Of a DNA stretch of 64,000 nt, positions 10,601 to 19,879 are shown piece by piece. The stretch's first letter is position 1, and every line of letters begins with the position of its first letter. The translations under genes were made by a program, and so were the position numbers. The notes under the pieces are model-generated. The model was not told where the DNA came from. It did not search any database and saw only the letters and a program-made list of their open reading frames with translations. The stretch is from Paenalicyclobacillus macrosporangiidus (GTDB lineage Bacteria; Bacillota; Bacilli; Alicyclobacillales; Alicyclobacillaceae), in NCBI RefSeq assembly GCF_900116805.1, contig NZ_FPBV01000013.1, positions 47,271-111,270 of the forward strand, written 5' to 3'.

Positions 10601-13600
10601 GCGCCGTGGAGCTGAGAAGCCCGCCGATGACCACCACCGCCAATCCCTGGGAGATCAACGCCCCCTCGGCAAAGCCGAGTGCCAGCGGGATGAGGGCGCA
10701 GATGGTGGCGATGGCCGTCATCAGGATGGGCCGCAGGCGCGTGGTGCCCGCTTCGAGCAGGGCTTCCCGCACGCCGAGGCCCTGCCGGCGCTGGCGTTCC
10801 ACGCGATCCACCAGAACAATGGCGTTGGTCACGACGATGCCCATCAGCATCAGGATGCCGATGAGGGACGAGACACTGACCGGCTGTCGGGCGATGACGG
10901 TCCCCGCGAAGGCGCCGATGAGCGCCACCGGCATGGAGAACAGGATGGCGAACGGCGCGGTCCATTCGCCGAACGACACCAGCATCACGAGGTACACGAG
11001 GCCCGCCGCGATGAGGGTGGCCTGCACCAACTGGCGGAAGCTCTCGTTCTGTTCCTGGGCGTCTCCGCCCAGTTGGATGTCGACATCCGCCGGCAGCCCC
11101 AGCGACTGAATGCGCTGCATCGCCAGCTTCGTGGTGCGCCCGGTGTCCTGGTCGGTGAAGTCCCCGGTGACCTCGGCGAACCCGGCCCCATTGCGGTGCA
11201 GCACCGTCACCGGCGCCTGGACCTCGTGAACGGTGGCGACGTCGGACAGGGCCACGCGCTGGCCGGTCGGCGTCTCCAGCTGGAACGAGCGGATGTCCTC
11301 CAGCTTCTGAGGGGCGTGCGAGCCCTGCAGTGTCAGCACGACGTTGTACGTTCGGCCGTCGAGGGTCGCCTGTCCGGCGTCCTCCCCGGCGAGCGCGGCG
11401 CGCACCTGCGAGGCGATGGCGTAGGCGGTCAGCCCGTACGGCGCGGCCTTGGCCGGGTCGGGTTGGATGTTCACCTGCGGTTGGGTGCGCGCCAGGTTGT
11501 TCTGGACGTTGGCGAGCCCCGGGAGGCCGCCCAGTGCGCTGGTGATGGCAGCCGCGGCCTGGGCGATGTGGTCCGGGTTCGGACCGGTGACGACGACGCC
11601 GAACGATCCGCTGGCGCCGCCCAGGATGAGCTCCTTCACCTGAATGTCGGCGGGCGGCGCGATGGCCTTCAACTTATCCCGCAGCTGGGCGACGAACGCG
11701 GGCACGTCCGTGTCCGGCTTCAGCTCGAGGAAGAAGCTGGCGGTGTTGGTGCCGCGCACGCTTCCGTCCGAGTCCGTCTGTCCGGCGTCGGAACCGACCT
11801 GCGTGTTCATCTGCTGCACGGTGTCTCCGAACGAGCGCACCACCTGTTCCACCTGGCGCGCTTTCGCATCGGTGGCGTCCCGCGGCGTGCCGACGGGCAT
11901 CTCCACCTGGATGGTGGCGAATTTCTCCCGGGATTCCGGGATGAAGGTGCTGCCCGCCAAGGGCAGAATCAGCACCGAGCCTGCGAAGGCCGCCGCCGTG
12001 ACGGTCAGCACCGCGGCCTTGTGGTTGAGGCATGCGTTCAGGAAGCGCTGATAGGTGCGCTGCCACGGCCGGAGGGCGCGCTGGCCGCCGGTGAATCCCG
12101 CCTGCGCCGGCACCGCAGAGGACCTTTCCAAGGCGGTCTCCTCCGTCCGGTCCTGCGCTCCTTCTGCCCCCTGACCGTCCGCCTCGCGCGCGCCCGGGGC
12201 CCTCAGCACCAGCAGCCAGGCCAAGAGCGGCACCACCGTCAACGCGACCAACAGCGAACTGGCCAGCGCGCAGACCACCGTGAGCGCGAAGGGCAAGAAG
12301 ATCTTGCCGACGATCCCGCTGACAAACCCGAGCGGCAGGAACACGGCGATGGTGGTGATGGTGGAGGCGGTGATAGCCGCCCCCACCTCGCGCGTGGCGG
12401 CGAGGGCGAGTGCCTTGCCTTCACCGCGGCGCTGTCGCCAGTGGCGGTGGATGTTTTCAATCACGACGATGCTGTCGTCCACGACCCGGCCGGTGGCGAC
12501 GGCCATGCCGCCGAGGGTCATGATGTTCAGCGTGATGTCCAGCCGATGCAGGAGGATGATGGCGCACATCAGGGACAGCGGTATGGACACCACGGCGATG
12601 ACCGTCGTCCGCCAGTTGCGCAGGAACAGCAGGATGACGGCGGCGGCAAACAGGGCCCCGAGCACCGCCTCGCGCAACATGCCGCCGATGGACGAACGGA
12701 TCATGGTGGACGAGTCGAACAGGGGCACGATGTGCACGCCTGCGGGCAGCCGCTTGGCCAGTTCCGCCAACTGCGCGTTGACGCCGTCGGCCATCTGGAC
12801 GGTGTTGGCGTCCTCCGCTTTGAGGACGCTGACCATCACACTGGGCTGGCCGTTGGTCCGGTTGATGGCGCCGTCACGGGGCGGCGCCAGCGTCACGTCG
12901 GCGATGTCCCCGAGGCGCACGGAATCGAGGGACGAAGGGCCGGACGTGTTCTTGACCGCCGGCGGTGCCGCAGGGACGCTGGGGGCGGCGGACGGCGGCG
13001 GCGAACCGGCGGAGGCCGGCGGAAGCTGCCCCTGCAGGGACTTCAGGCGCTGGTTGAGCGCGTCCTGTTCCCGCTGAAGCGCCTGCAGGGCCGCGGTCAA
13101 CTCGGCCACGCGCTGCGGGTCCTGGGAGCCCGGTGGACGGGCCTGCTCTTGGGCGAGCGCCAATTGGGTGCCCCAGATCTGACCCTGGATCTGCTGAAGG
13201 GCGGCGAGGAGCTGCGTCTCGCCCTGCACCACCGCGAGCCCTTGGCCGACCTGTCCCAGGCCCTGCGCCACCTGACCCACCGCTTGGCCGACCTGACCGA
13301 CGGCCTGCCCCATCTGGCCGATGCTTTCGCCGATGGCCGACAGCCCGGCGGAGGGATCGGCCGGCAGGGGGATGCGGATGTTGCGGATGTCGTCCAGGCT
13401 TCGCACAGCCCCCGCCATCTGGACCGCTTGCACTTGGCCGCTCAGGGTGGCGGTACCCAGCGGCATCGTCACATTGGACGCCTGGATGGCCTGCAGGACC
13501 TGTTCCAGGGTCAGGTGGTGCTGCCGCAGCTTGTCCTGGGACACCTGGATGCGCACCTCATCCGGCGCGCCGCCCGCCGTCTGGACGGAGGCGACGCCGG

Positions 13601-14102
13601 GAACGCCTTGCAGGGCGGGGACGATGACATCGTGAACGGCGTCGCGCAGGGCGCGGTCGTCCTGCCGGTCCGACGCCACGGTGAAGTACACGACCGGCTG
13701 CGCGTTGAAAGAGAACTTCTGCACGGTGGGGGTCATCGTCCCGTCAGGGAGTTTCATCTGCTGGAGCGCCTCGTGCACCTTCTGCTGGACGTCATCCAGA
13801 TTGGAGTTGAGATTCAGCTCCAGCTCCACCTCGGACACGTTCTGCATGGAGACGGAGGTGACGTTTTTGACGTCCCCCAGTCCGCGCAGGGCGTCTTCTA
13901 TCGGTTGGCTGACATGGTCCGCCACTTCCTCGGGCGATGCACCCGGATAGGGGGTGATGACCGCGATCACCGGCAGGGCGATGTCCGGCATCAGCTCTTC
14001 GTTGAGCCGCAGGGCGGACAGGATCCCTCCGGCGATCACGAGCACGGCCAACAACAACACAGCGACAGGATTGCGCAGGGAAAAACGGGTCAGCGCTTGC
14101 AT
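10509..14102 (-). CDS. RND-family exporter (AcrB/SwrC type)
   Basis: A very large inner-membrane exporter of about 1,197 residues. It starts with the family N-terminus (FSLRNPVAVLLLAVLVIAGG, then MPDIALPVIAVITPYPGASPEEV). Two sets of transmembrane bundles are each preceded by a large extracytoplasmic loop. FDSSTMIRSSIGGMLREAVL and VATGRVVDDSIVVIENIHRHW in the first repeat match the RND core, including the charged residues of the proton relay. An unusual insertion at about residues 255-390 holds Gly-Gln-rich heptad-like repeats and a coiled coil. ATG 14102 is chosen over GTG 14105 because GGAGGAGG is then 6 nt away. SwrC in B. subtilis exports surfactant; the substrate here is unknown. No membrane-fusion partner is adjacent. 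Confidence 0.92.
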   Translation of the reverse strand: MQALTRFSLRNPVAVLLLAVLVIAGGILSALRLNEELMPDIALPVIAVITPYPGASPEEVADHVSQPIEDALRGLGDVKNVTSVSMQNVSEVELELNLNSNLDDVQQKVHEALQQMKLPDGTMTPTVQKFSFNAQPVVYFTVASDRQDDRALRDAVHDVIVPALQGVPGVASVQTAGGAPDEVRIQVSQDKLRQHHLTLEQVLQAIQASNVTMPLGTATLSGQVQAVQMAGAVRSLDDIRNIRIPLPADPSAGLSAIGESIGQMGQAVGQVGQAVGQVAQGLGQVGQGLAVVQGETQLLAALQQIQGQIWGTQLALAQEQARPPGSQDPQRVAELTAALQALQREQDALNQRLKSLQGQLPPASAGSPPPSAAPSVPAAPPAVKNTSGPSSLDSVRLGDIADVTLAPPRDGAINRTNGQPSVMVSVLKAEDANTVQMADGVNAQLAELAKRLPAGVHIVPLFDSSTMIRSSIGGMLREAVLGALFAAAVILLFLRNWRTTVIAVVSIPLSLMCAIILLHRLDITLNIMTLGGMAVATGRVVDDSIVVIENIHRHWRQRRGEGKALALAATREVGAAITASTITTIAVFLPLGFVSGIVGKIFLPFALTVVCALASSLLVALTVVPLLAWLLVLRAPGAREADGQGAEGAQDRTEETALERSSAVPAQAGFTGGQRALRPWQRTYQRFLNACLNHKAAVLTVTAAAFAGSVLILPLAGSTFIPESREKFATIQVEMPVGTPRDATDAKARQVEQVVRSFGDTVQQMNTQVGSDAGQTDSDGSVRGTNTASFFLELKPDTDVPAFVAQLRDKLKAIAPPADIQVKELILGGASGSFGVVVTGPNPDHIAQAAAAITSALGGLPGLANVQNNLARTQPQVNIQPDPAKAAPYGLTAYAIASQVRAALAGEDAGQATLDGRTYNVVLTLQGSHAPQKLEDIRSFQLETPTGQRVALSDVATVHEVQAPVTVLHRNGAGFAEVTGDFTDQDTGRTTKLAMQRIQSLGLPADVDIQLGGDAQEQNESFRQLVQATLIAAGLVYLVMLVSFGEWTAPFAILFSMPVALIGAFAGTVIARQPVSVSSLIGILMLMGIVVTNAIVLVDRVERQRRQGLGVREALLEAGTTRLRPILMTAIATICALIPLALGFAEGALISQGLAVVVIGGLLSSTALTLVVVPVVYEILHRRARRQESLAMRPNFG

Positions 14103-14386
14103 CACGGGCCTCCTCCAGGGTGAACCGGATCGAACCCATTCTAACCCTGTCCTGGGTCCGGGACAAGATGTTTAGCGAGTAAAACAGTTGCGAGGCGCGC
14201 CTCCCTTGGGCCGTCCTCGCCGGTGGACGGCCGGGTCATCCCGGGGAGTTGTCTATTGGATTGCGAAAACCGGTACAATGAAAGGCGGAGACCCGAACGG
14301 CTCCCCCCGGATGGGGGAACGGCGCTTGGAAAGGAGGCGAAGGCCCGGCCGCCGGCTCGCCGCGGCGAGGCAGGGTCCGGAGGGAT

Positions 14387-15025
14387 ATGGAGTTTGTTGG
14401 ATTCACGGACGAGGATTTCGCGGTCTTCGAGGTGCCCGGGCTGGAGGCGCGCATGGATGCCCTCAAGCGCACCCTGCGGCCGAAGCTGGAGCAGTTGGGG
14501 CGGGACTTCGCGGCGTTTCTCAGCGACCTGCTCGAAGAGCCCATGTACGCGCATGTGGCGAAGCACGCCCGTCGCACGGTGAATCCGCCCGAGGACAGCT
14601 GGGTGGCGTTCGCCGCGGATCGGCGCGGATACAAGAAGCACCCGCATTTCCAAATCGGCGTGTGGCGCACGCACGCATTCGCCACCTTCGGGCTGATCAG
14701 CGAGTCGCCCCATCGCGCCCGCTTCGCGGCGCAACTGCGCGCGCACGCGGCCGAGGTGGTGGCAGCAATACCCGGGCACTTCGTGTGGATTCCGGATCAC
14801 ACGGATCCGCACGCCATCCCGGCCGCCACGGTGGACGAGGCGGGCCTGTTGCGGCTGGCGGACCGGCTCGACACGCGCCAGGGCGAGTTGCTCACGGGCG
14901 TGACCTTTGCCCGGGCGCAGACGGTGGCGATGGGACCCGCGGCCTTTGCGGACGCGGTGAAAGAGGCGTTTCGAGCTTTGAAACCGTTGTATCCATTGAT
15001 CCAGACGGAGGTGTTTCAGGCGTGA
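14387..15025 (+). CDS. yktB: DUF1054 (YktB-like) conserved protein
   Basis: A 212-residue soluble protein matching the Bacillus YktB/DUF1054 family over its length. It opens MEFVGFTDEDFAVFEVPGLE, has the conserved hydrophobic/aromatic core ISESPHRARF and FVWIPDHTDPHAIP, and ends in an alpha-helical segment with LKPLYPLIQ. The family's biochemical role is unknown. ATG 14387 follows GTCCGGAGGG. The stop overlaps the GTG of the HD-domain gene, so the two are translationally coupled. Confidence 0.85.
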   Translation: MEFVGFTDEDFAVFEVPGLEARMDALKRTLRPKLEQLGRDFAAFLSDLLEEPMYAHVAKHARRTVNPPEDSWVAFAADRRGYKKHPHFQIGVWRTHAFATFGLISESPHRARFAAQLRAHAAEVVAAIPGHFVWIPDHTDPHAIPAATVDEAGLLRLADRLDTRQGELLTGVTFARAQTVAMGPAAFADAVKEAFRALKPLYPLIQTEVFQA

Positions 15026-15597
15026 AGACGCGCGAGGAAGCGTTGGCGTTGCTGCACGAGTACACCCAGAGCGAGTCCCTGCGCAGGCACGCGTACGCCG
15101 TCGAGGCGGCGATGCGGGCCTACGCGGAGAAATTCGGGGAAGACGTGGAGAAATGGGGCATCACGGGGCTCCTCCACGACTTCGACTACGAGCGCTATCC
15201 CGGCATGCCGCACGAGCACACCATCGTCGGAGCACGCATCCTGCGGGAGCTCGGTTATCCGGAGGACGTGATCTACGCGATTCAGGCGCATGCGGACTAC
15301 AACCACCTGCCCCGCAACACCCGGATGGCGCAGGCGCTGTACGCCTGCGACGAGCTGTGCGGGTTCATCATGGCGGTGGCGATGGTGCGGCCGACGCGAA
15401 ATATCGCGGACGTCGAGGTCAAGAGCGTGAAGAAGAAGCTCAAGGACAAGGCGTTCGCGAAGGGCGTCAACCGCGAGGACGTGTACCGCGGCGCCGAGGA
15501 ACTGGGCGTCGACCTGGACGAACACATCCGCTTTGTCACGGAGGCGCTGACACGCGTCGCGTCCGCGCTGGGGCTGGACGGCGCCGAGAGCGCATAA
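15022..15597 (+). CDS. HD-domain phosphohydrolase
   Basis: A 191-residue protein with an HD superfamily metal site: a first His in LRRHAYAVEAAM, the HD doublet in GLLHDFDYERYP, then His residues in GMPHEHTIVGARIL and IQAHADYNH. Proteins of this type are annotated as HDIG-domain hydrolases acting on phosphorylated nucleotides or second messengers; the substrate is unknown. The GTG start overlaps the upstream TGA. It shares the strand and close spacing with the DUF1054, metallophosphatase and nth genes, a likely four-gene operon. Confidence 0.85.
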   Translation: MKTREEALALLHEYTQSESLRRHAYAVEAAMRAYAEKFGEDVEKWGITGLLHDFDYERYPGMPHEHTIVGARILRELGYPEDVIYAIQAHADYNHLPRNTRMAQALYACDELCGFIMAVAMVRPTRNIADVEVKSVKKKLKDKAFAKGVNREDVYRGAEELGVDLDEHIRFVTEALTRVASALGLDGAESA

Positions 15598-15616
15598 ACT
15601 GGGGGAGAAGCCGGCC

Positions 15617-17113
15617 GTGGCCATGCGGGCGGGGCGAGGTGAGCCGGTGCGGATCCATCTGCTGCACACCAACGATGTGCACAGCCAGCTCGAAAATTTC
15701 ATGCGCGCGGGCGCCGCGCTGCGCCGGCTGCGCGACGAGGCCAGGGCCAGCGGCGAGTGGGTGCTGACCTTCGACGTCGGGGACGTATTGGACCGGGTGC
15801 GGCCGGAGACCGAGGCCACCCGTGGCCTGGTCAACGCTGCCCTGATGGACGCGCTCGGCTACGATGGGTGGGTGTTCGGCAACAACGAGGGGCTGACCAT
15901 CCCGGTGGCAGAGTGGCCCCGGCTGGTGTCGCGCAGCGGCACCATCGCGTTCGGCACCAACATCCGGGCCATCGGCGGAGCGCCGTTGCCGTTCTTGCGC
16001 GACTGGCAGATTTACGACTGCGGCGGCGTCCGGCTCGGCGTGTTCGGATTGACCCCCGACTACCGCACCTCTTACCAGCGCCTCGGCGTCGATGTGCATG
16101 CGCCCCACCGCGCCGCGCGGCGGGCCGTCGAGGCGCTGCGGGCGGCCGGATGCGACGTCGTCGTCCTGTTGTCCCACCTCGGCCTCGGGGCGGACCGCCG
16201 GTTGGCGGAACAGGTCCCGGGGGTGGACGTGATCCTCGGCGGGCACACCCACCATTTCATGGAGGGCGCGGAACAGATCGGGGACACGTACATTTTTCAA
16301 CCCGGGAAGCATGCGTTGGTGTTCGGCCACACCGTGATTGACTACGATCCCCGCGTGCGCCGCGTCCGGGCGGTCCGTGGAGAGCCCGTCCCTGTCCATC
16401 CGCACGATCCGCTCGACACCGCCATGCTCTCCGCCTACCGCGGCTACCTGCCGGACGTGGAGGCGGAGCTGGACCGCATGGTGGCCCGGCTGCCCGCCCG
16501 GCTCCCGGTCGCCTTTGACCGCGAATCCCCGTTCGCCAACCTGCTGGTCGACGCCCTGTTCGACCGCTATCCGTGCGATATCGGCATCATGATGAGCGGC
16601 GCCCTGACCGCGAGCCTGCTGCCGGGGCCGGTGCGCGTCAAGCACATGCTCGGGGCCTGCTCCACGCCGACCCGTCCCGTGAGCCTGACGCTCACGGGGG
16701 AGGACATCCGCCATCTCTTGGCGCAATCGGTGCAGCCCGAGGTCTATCACCGGCCGGGGTTCGGATTCGGGTTTCGCGGAGGCGTGGTGGGATGGCTGGC
16801 CCTGGCCAACGCGGACGTGACATTGTCCCATGCCCCCGGATCTGAGAGAATGAGGATAGAGGAGATCCGGGTGGGCGGAGAACCCATCCAGTCCGGCCGG
16901 GATTACCGCGTCATCACCTGCGAGTATCTGTGGCTCTCGCCCGTCTTCGACGTGTTCCGGCGGGCGCGGGATGCGGAGATCCAGGTGCCGTTGGCGCGGG
17001 AGGTGCTGCTCGAGCGCATCGGGGATCCGCGCCTCCAGCGCCAGGCGTTCCGGCCCCGCTGGCAGGTGGTGCCCGGGCCGGACAGTTCCGGGGAAAGCGA
17101 GGTTCAGGGATGA
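15617..17113 (+). CDS. yunD: 5'-nucleotidase/metallophosphatase family (YunD-like)
   Basis: About 498 residues. The N-terminal calcineurin-like phosphoesterase domain shows the metal motifs in order: IHLLHTNDVHSQ, FDVGDVLDR, FGNNEG, LLSHLGLGADRRLAE and ILGGHTHHFMEG. The C-terminal 5'-nucleotidase domain begins around FDRESPFANLLVDALFDRYPCDIGIMMSG. There is no signal peptide, so it is probably cytoplasmic like B. subtilis YunD. GTG 15617 (or ATG 15623) follows GGGGGAG. The stop overlaps the ATG of nth. Confidence 0.88.
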   Translation: MAMRAGRGEPVRIHLLHTNDVHSQLENFMRAGAALRRLRDEARASGEWVLTFDVGDVLDRVRPETEATRGLVNAALMDALGYDGWVFGNNEGLTIPVAEWPRLVSRSGTIAFGTNIRAIGGAPLPFLRDWQIYDCGGVRLGVFGLTPDYRTSYQRLGVDVHAPHRAARRAVEALRAAGCDVVVLLSHLGLGADRRLAEQVPGVDVILGGHTHHFMEGAEQIGDTYIFQPGKHALVFGHTVIDYDPRVRRVRAVRGEPVPVHPHDPLDTAMLSAYRGYLPDVEAELDRMVARLPARLPVAFDRESPFANLLVDALFDRYPCDIGIMMSGALTASLLPGPVRVKHMLGACSTPTRPVSLTLTGEDIRHLLAQSVQPEVYHRPGFGFGFRGGVVGWLALANADVTLSHAPGSERMRIEEIRVGGEPIQSGRDYRVITCEYLWLSPVFDVFRRARDAEIQVPLAREVLLERIGDPRLQRQAFRPRWQVVPGPDSSGESEVQG

Positions 17114-17817
17114 ATCGCCTGTTGTCGCGCGCCGACACGCGCCGCATGCTGGTCAAGCTGGAGGAAGCCTATCCGGACGCGAAGTGCGCGCTCAACTTCA
17201 GCAATCCGTTTGAACTGCTGATTGCCACCATGTTGTCTGCGCAGAGCACCGATGCCCGCGTCAACCAGGTGACCGCGCGGCTGTTTCAAAAATACAAGAC
17301 GCCGGAGGATTACGCGCGCCTCACGCCGGAGATACTGCAAGAAGACATCAAAGAATTGGGGTTGTTCCGGGCCAAGGCGGAGCACATCATCGCCGCGAGC
17401 CGGATGCTTTTGGAGAAGTACAACGGGCAGGTGCCCGCCTCTCAGGAGGAACTGGTCAAGTTGCCCGGCGTCGGGCGCAAGACCGCCAACGTCGTCGTCT
17501 CCAACGCGTTCGGGATCCCGGCCATCGCGGTGGACACGCACGTGCAGCGGGTCGCGAACCGCATCGGGATCGCCAACAGCATGAACCCGGAGATGACAGA
17601 GCGTCAATTGTGCCAGCGCATCCCGCAGAAGCTGTGGTCGCAGGCTCACCACTGGTTGATCCACCACGGCCGGAAGGTGTGCTCGGCGCGCAAGCCGAAG
17701 TGCGACATTTGCCCTGTCTCGTCCTTCTGCAGGTTCTACCAGGCTATGCAGAAAGAAGAGAAGCTTCGCGCGGCCGTCTTCGGCGAGGAACAGCGGAAAA
17801 AACGCCACGGCGGCTGA
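17110..17817 (+). CDS. nth: Endonuclease III, base-excision repair glycosylase/AP lyase
   Basis: Removes oxidised pyrimidines from DNA and cleaves at abasic sites. The helix-hairpin-helix LPGVGRKTANVV holds the catalytic lysine, the catalytic aspartate is in AVDTHVQRVANRIG, and the [4Fe-4S] cluster has the exact spacing C-X6-C-X2-C-X5-C in CSARKPKCDICPVSSFC. The protein has 235 residues, slightly longer than usual because of a charged tail. ATG 17110 overlaps the preceding TGA. It converges on ygzB with only 7 nt between them. Confidence 0.97.
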   Translation: MNRLLSRADTRRMLVKLEEAYPDAKCALNFSNPFELLIATMLSAQSTDARVNQVTARLFQKYKTPEDYARLTPEILQEDIKELGLFRAKAEHIIAASRMLLEKYNGQVPASQEELVKLPGVGRKTANVVVSNAFGIPAIAVDTHVQRVANRIGIANSMNPEMTERQLCQRIPQKLWSQAHHWLIHHGRKVCSARKPKCDICPVSSFCRFYQAMQKEEKLRAAVFGEEQRKKRHGG

Positions 17818-17824
17818 GGCGGGT

Positions 17825-18127
17825 TCACTTCACGTACGGTTCGTAGCCGCCGCCCGGAACCCGGCGCATCGGCTGGCGGCAGTGGCGGCAGGCGTCATAC
17901 GCGCCCGTCAGCCGGGTGACCCGGCCGCAACGCGGGCACTCCGCCTCGTGGACCGTGGGGTTCACGGGGCCGAACCGGAAGTACACCAGAATGCCGGCGA
18001 GGACGCCCAGTCCGCCGATGACCATCAGATACGGGATCCAGGCGCGGTGATAGACGCCGCTGTACATGACGAAAAAGCCACCGAACATCATCACGAGCGC
18101 CCAATTGCGCCACTTGTCCACGTTCAT
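17825..18127 (-). CDS. ygzB: YgzB/DUF2614 membrane protein with zinc ribbon
   Basis: A 100-residue protein with two membrane helices (ALVMMFGGFFVMYSGVY and IPYLMVIGGLGVLAGILVYF), followed by a soluble zinc-ribbon (CPRCGR and CRHCRQP, C-X2-C twice). Size, order and motifs match YgzB of Bacillus, whose function is unknown. The start ATG 18127 follows GGTGAG on the minus strand. Confidence 0.85.
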   Translation of the reverse strand: MNVDKWRNWALVMMFGGFFVMYSGVYHRAWIPYLMVIGGLGVLAGILVYFRFGPVNPTVHEAECPRCGRVTRLTGAYDACRHCRQPMRRVPGGGYEPYVK

Positions 18128-18255
18128 CGACGGCTCACCTGCCTGACGTCCCGCCCGGCGCGCAGGCCGGCGGCGGATGTGCGTACGCCATCATGGTAGC
18201 GCACCGGGCGGCGGGTGTCCAATCCCCTCATCCGGCGACGAAGGAGGTGGCGGTC

Positions 18256-18864
18256 GTGTGGAAACGGGCGTTCATCGCCCTGCTCTCGGTGAACCTGGCC
18301 GTGTTGGCCTTGTTGGGTCTGTGGTGGGGGTCCCTGCCGAAGGCCGGATCGGTGCCCGCGCCGGTGCCGGCGGCGGGAGAGAAAGCCGCCACGTTCCAGT
18401 TGGCGCTGGATCAGGACGCCATCAACACCTACCTGGAATACGCTGTCTCCGAGCAGCCCGACCTGAAGGCCGTCTTGGCGTACGCCCGCGTGCAGTTCGA
18501 CGACCGTTGGCGCGTACAGCTCGGCTTCAAGTTGCAGGATCGGGTCGTTCCGGCCGACGTCGTGTTCACCCCCTCCATCTCGGGGGGAGACGTCACCCTG
18601 CACATGGAGTCCGCCACCGTCGGCGCCCTCCCATCCATCCCGGTGCCCGAGAGCGCCCTGTTTTTCGTGTTCAAACATCTCCCGTGGCCGAACTGGATTG
18701 GGGTCGACGCCGAGCACGCGGATCTCCAACTCCACCTGTCCCAGCGCCCGCAGCGGCCGTACGGCGTGCAGGTGATAGGGTACGATCCCGCGCAAAAGCT
18801 GCTCACCCTCCGCGTCTCCATCCTCCCGAAATCCCTGCTCTCCGCCAAAGGCGGCACGGGATGA
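18256..18864 (+). CDS. ypmS: YpmS/DUF2140-family membrane-anchored protein
   Basis: A 202-residue protein with a short cytoplasmic N-terminus, one membrane anchor (FIALLSVNLAVLALLGLWW) and an extracytoplasmic domain. YpmS-like features include LALDQDAINTYLEYAV near the domain start and VSILPKSLL at the end. The start GTG 18256 has AGGAGGTG 6 nt upstream; ORF extension to 18193 is not needed. The family's function is unknown; members sit at the cell surface in Bacillales. Confidence 0.78.
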   Translation: MWKRAFIALLSVNLAVLALLGLWWGSLPKAGSVPAPVPAAGEKAATFQLALDQDAINTYLEYAVSEQPDLKAVLAYARVQFDDRWRVQLGFKLQDRVVPADVVFTPSISGGDVTLHMESATVGALPSIPVPESALFFVFKHLPWPNWIGVDAEHADLQLHLSQRPQRPYGVQVIGYDPAQKLLTLRVSILPKSLLSAKGGTG

Positions 18865-18907
18865 AACGCGAAAGCCCGCCCAGCGTGATCGTGAACGCCA
18901 GGGTGGG

Positions 18908-19744
18908 TCAGCGGACGGGCCCGTGCAGCGGGGTGCGTTCGTCCGCGGGCGTGCCGAGCACTCCGAAATTCGGCGACGCGGACGGGTGGTTGGCATCCAC
19001 GCCCCGGCCATTCGGCCAGATGAGGGCGACGCGGCGGTGGAATTCGCTCATGAACCGGCGCATGTCTCCGCCCGCCTCCACGTATTCCGCATAGCCTCTC
19101 AGCAGGGCGGCCGACGCCGTGTCCGTCGTGATGAGCACCGTCTGCACATCCGGGAGAGCTCGCTGAACACGCTGCCGGACCTCCATCTGTTTGGCGGGGC
19201 TCATCATGCCGCTGCGATCCCGCGGCCGAAAGTCGCGCGTGTCCGCGCGCGGACCCGGATCCTGCAGCGCCCGGATGAAGTCGTCCGGGGTGTGGCGGGC
19301 CAACGCCTCCGGGGTGTCAAACGCCTTCGGAAAGCGGTACCGCGTGCGGGGGGCGTTTGCCCGGTTCGGATCCGCAGTCTCCTGGTGATCCGGAAAGGCA
19401 CCGACGTACGCCTTGCGCCCCTCCTGTAACACGACCGCCCATTTCAGTCCCTGCACCTGTTCCACAGACCTGGCCACCTCCGGCCGGGAGCGCAGATCCG
19501 TGTAGCGCGTCGTCGCCTGGCCCGGCGGGGTCACCGTGCGCCCGGCGGCCGCATCGGCGGCCGGGGTTTGCCCTGGCAGGGTGACTCGCCCAGCCGCGGC
19601 CCCCGTGCCGGCCGAGGTGCCCGTGCCCGTCGCGGTTCCCGTGCCGGCCGGAGCTTGCCGCGCCGTGCAGCCCGCGGCCAGCAGGCATGCCGCCATCACC
19701 CCCGCGGTGATCCCCGTGTATGCCCAGCGGGATGAAATCCTCAT
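18908..19744 (-). CDS. YhcN/YlaJ-family sporulation lipoprotein
   Basis: A 278-residue exported lipoprotein with a basic N-terminus, a hydrophobic core and the lipobox LLAAGC at about residues 22-27. A Gly/Thr/Ala low-complexity spacer follows to about residue 60. The YhcN/YlaJ domain then shows WAVVLQEGRKAYVGAF, RVQRALPDVQTVLITTDTA and a C-terminal helix. Family members are spore membrane or cortex-associated proteins made under sporulation sigma factors. ATG 19744 is preferred, with GGAGGAG 7-8 nt upstream. It is divergent from the ger operon, so the two probably share an intergenic control region of about 135 nt. Confidence 0.83.
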   Translation of the reverse strand: MRISSRWAYTGITAGVMAACLLAAGCTARQAPAGTGTATGTGTSAGTGAAAGRVTLPGQTPAADAAAGRTVTPPGQATTRYTDLRSRPEVARSVEQVQGLKWAVVLQEGRKAYVGAFPDHQETADPNRANAPRTRYRFPKAFDTPEALARHTPDDFIRALQDPGPRADTRDFRPRDRSGMMSPAKQMEVRQRVQRALPDVQTVLITTDTASAALLRGYAEYVEAGGDMRRFMSEFHRRVALIWPNGRGVDANHPSASPNFGVLGTPADERTPLHGPVR

Positions 19745-19879
19745 GTCTCTCTCCTCCAACGCAGGTCGTCCATCCTAGTTTGACCAGCGCGCAGGAAACC
19801 TATGTTTTGAGCGGCCGCGGCATAAAGGGAGGCGCCCGGTTGCAAGCTACCTCCGAAGTGTGGCGAGGGGGGATGGTCT

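Noticed and set aside
10419..14123. Plus-strand open frame of about 1,234 codons
   Set aside because: It is antisense to the RND exporter, has His/Gly/Arg/Asp-rich composition with no domains, and results from high third-position GC on the other strand.
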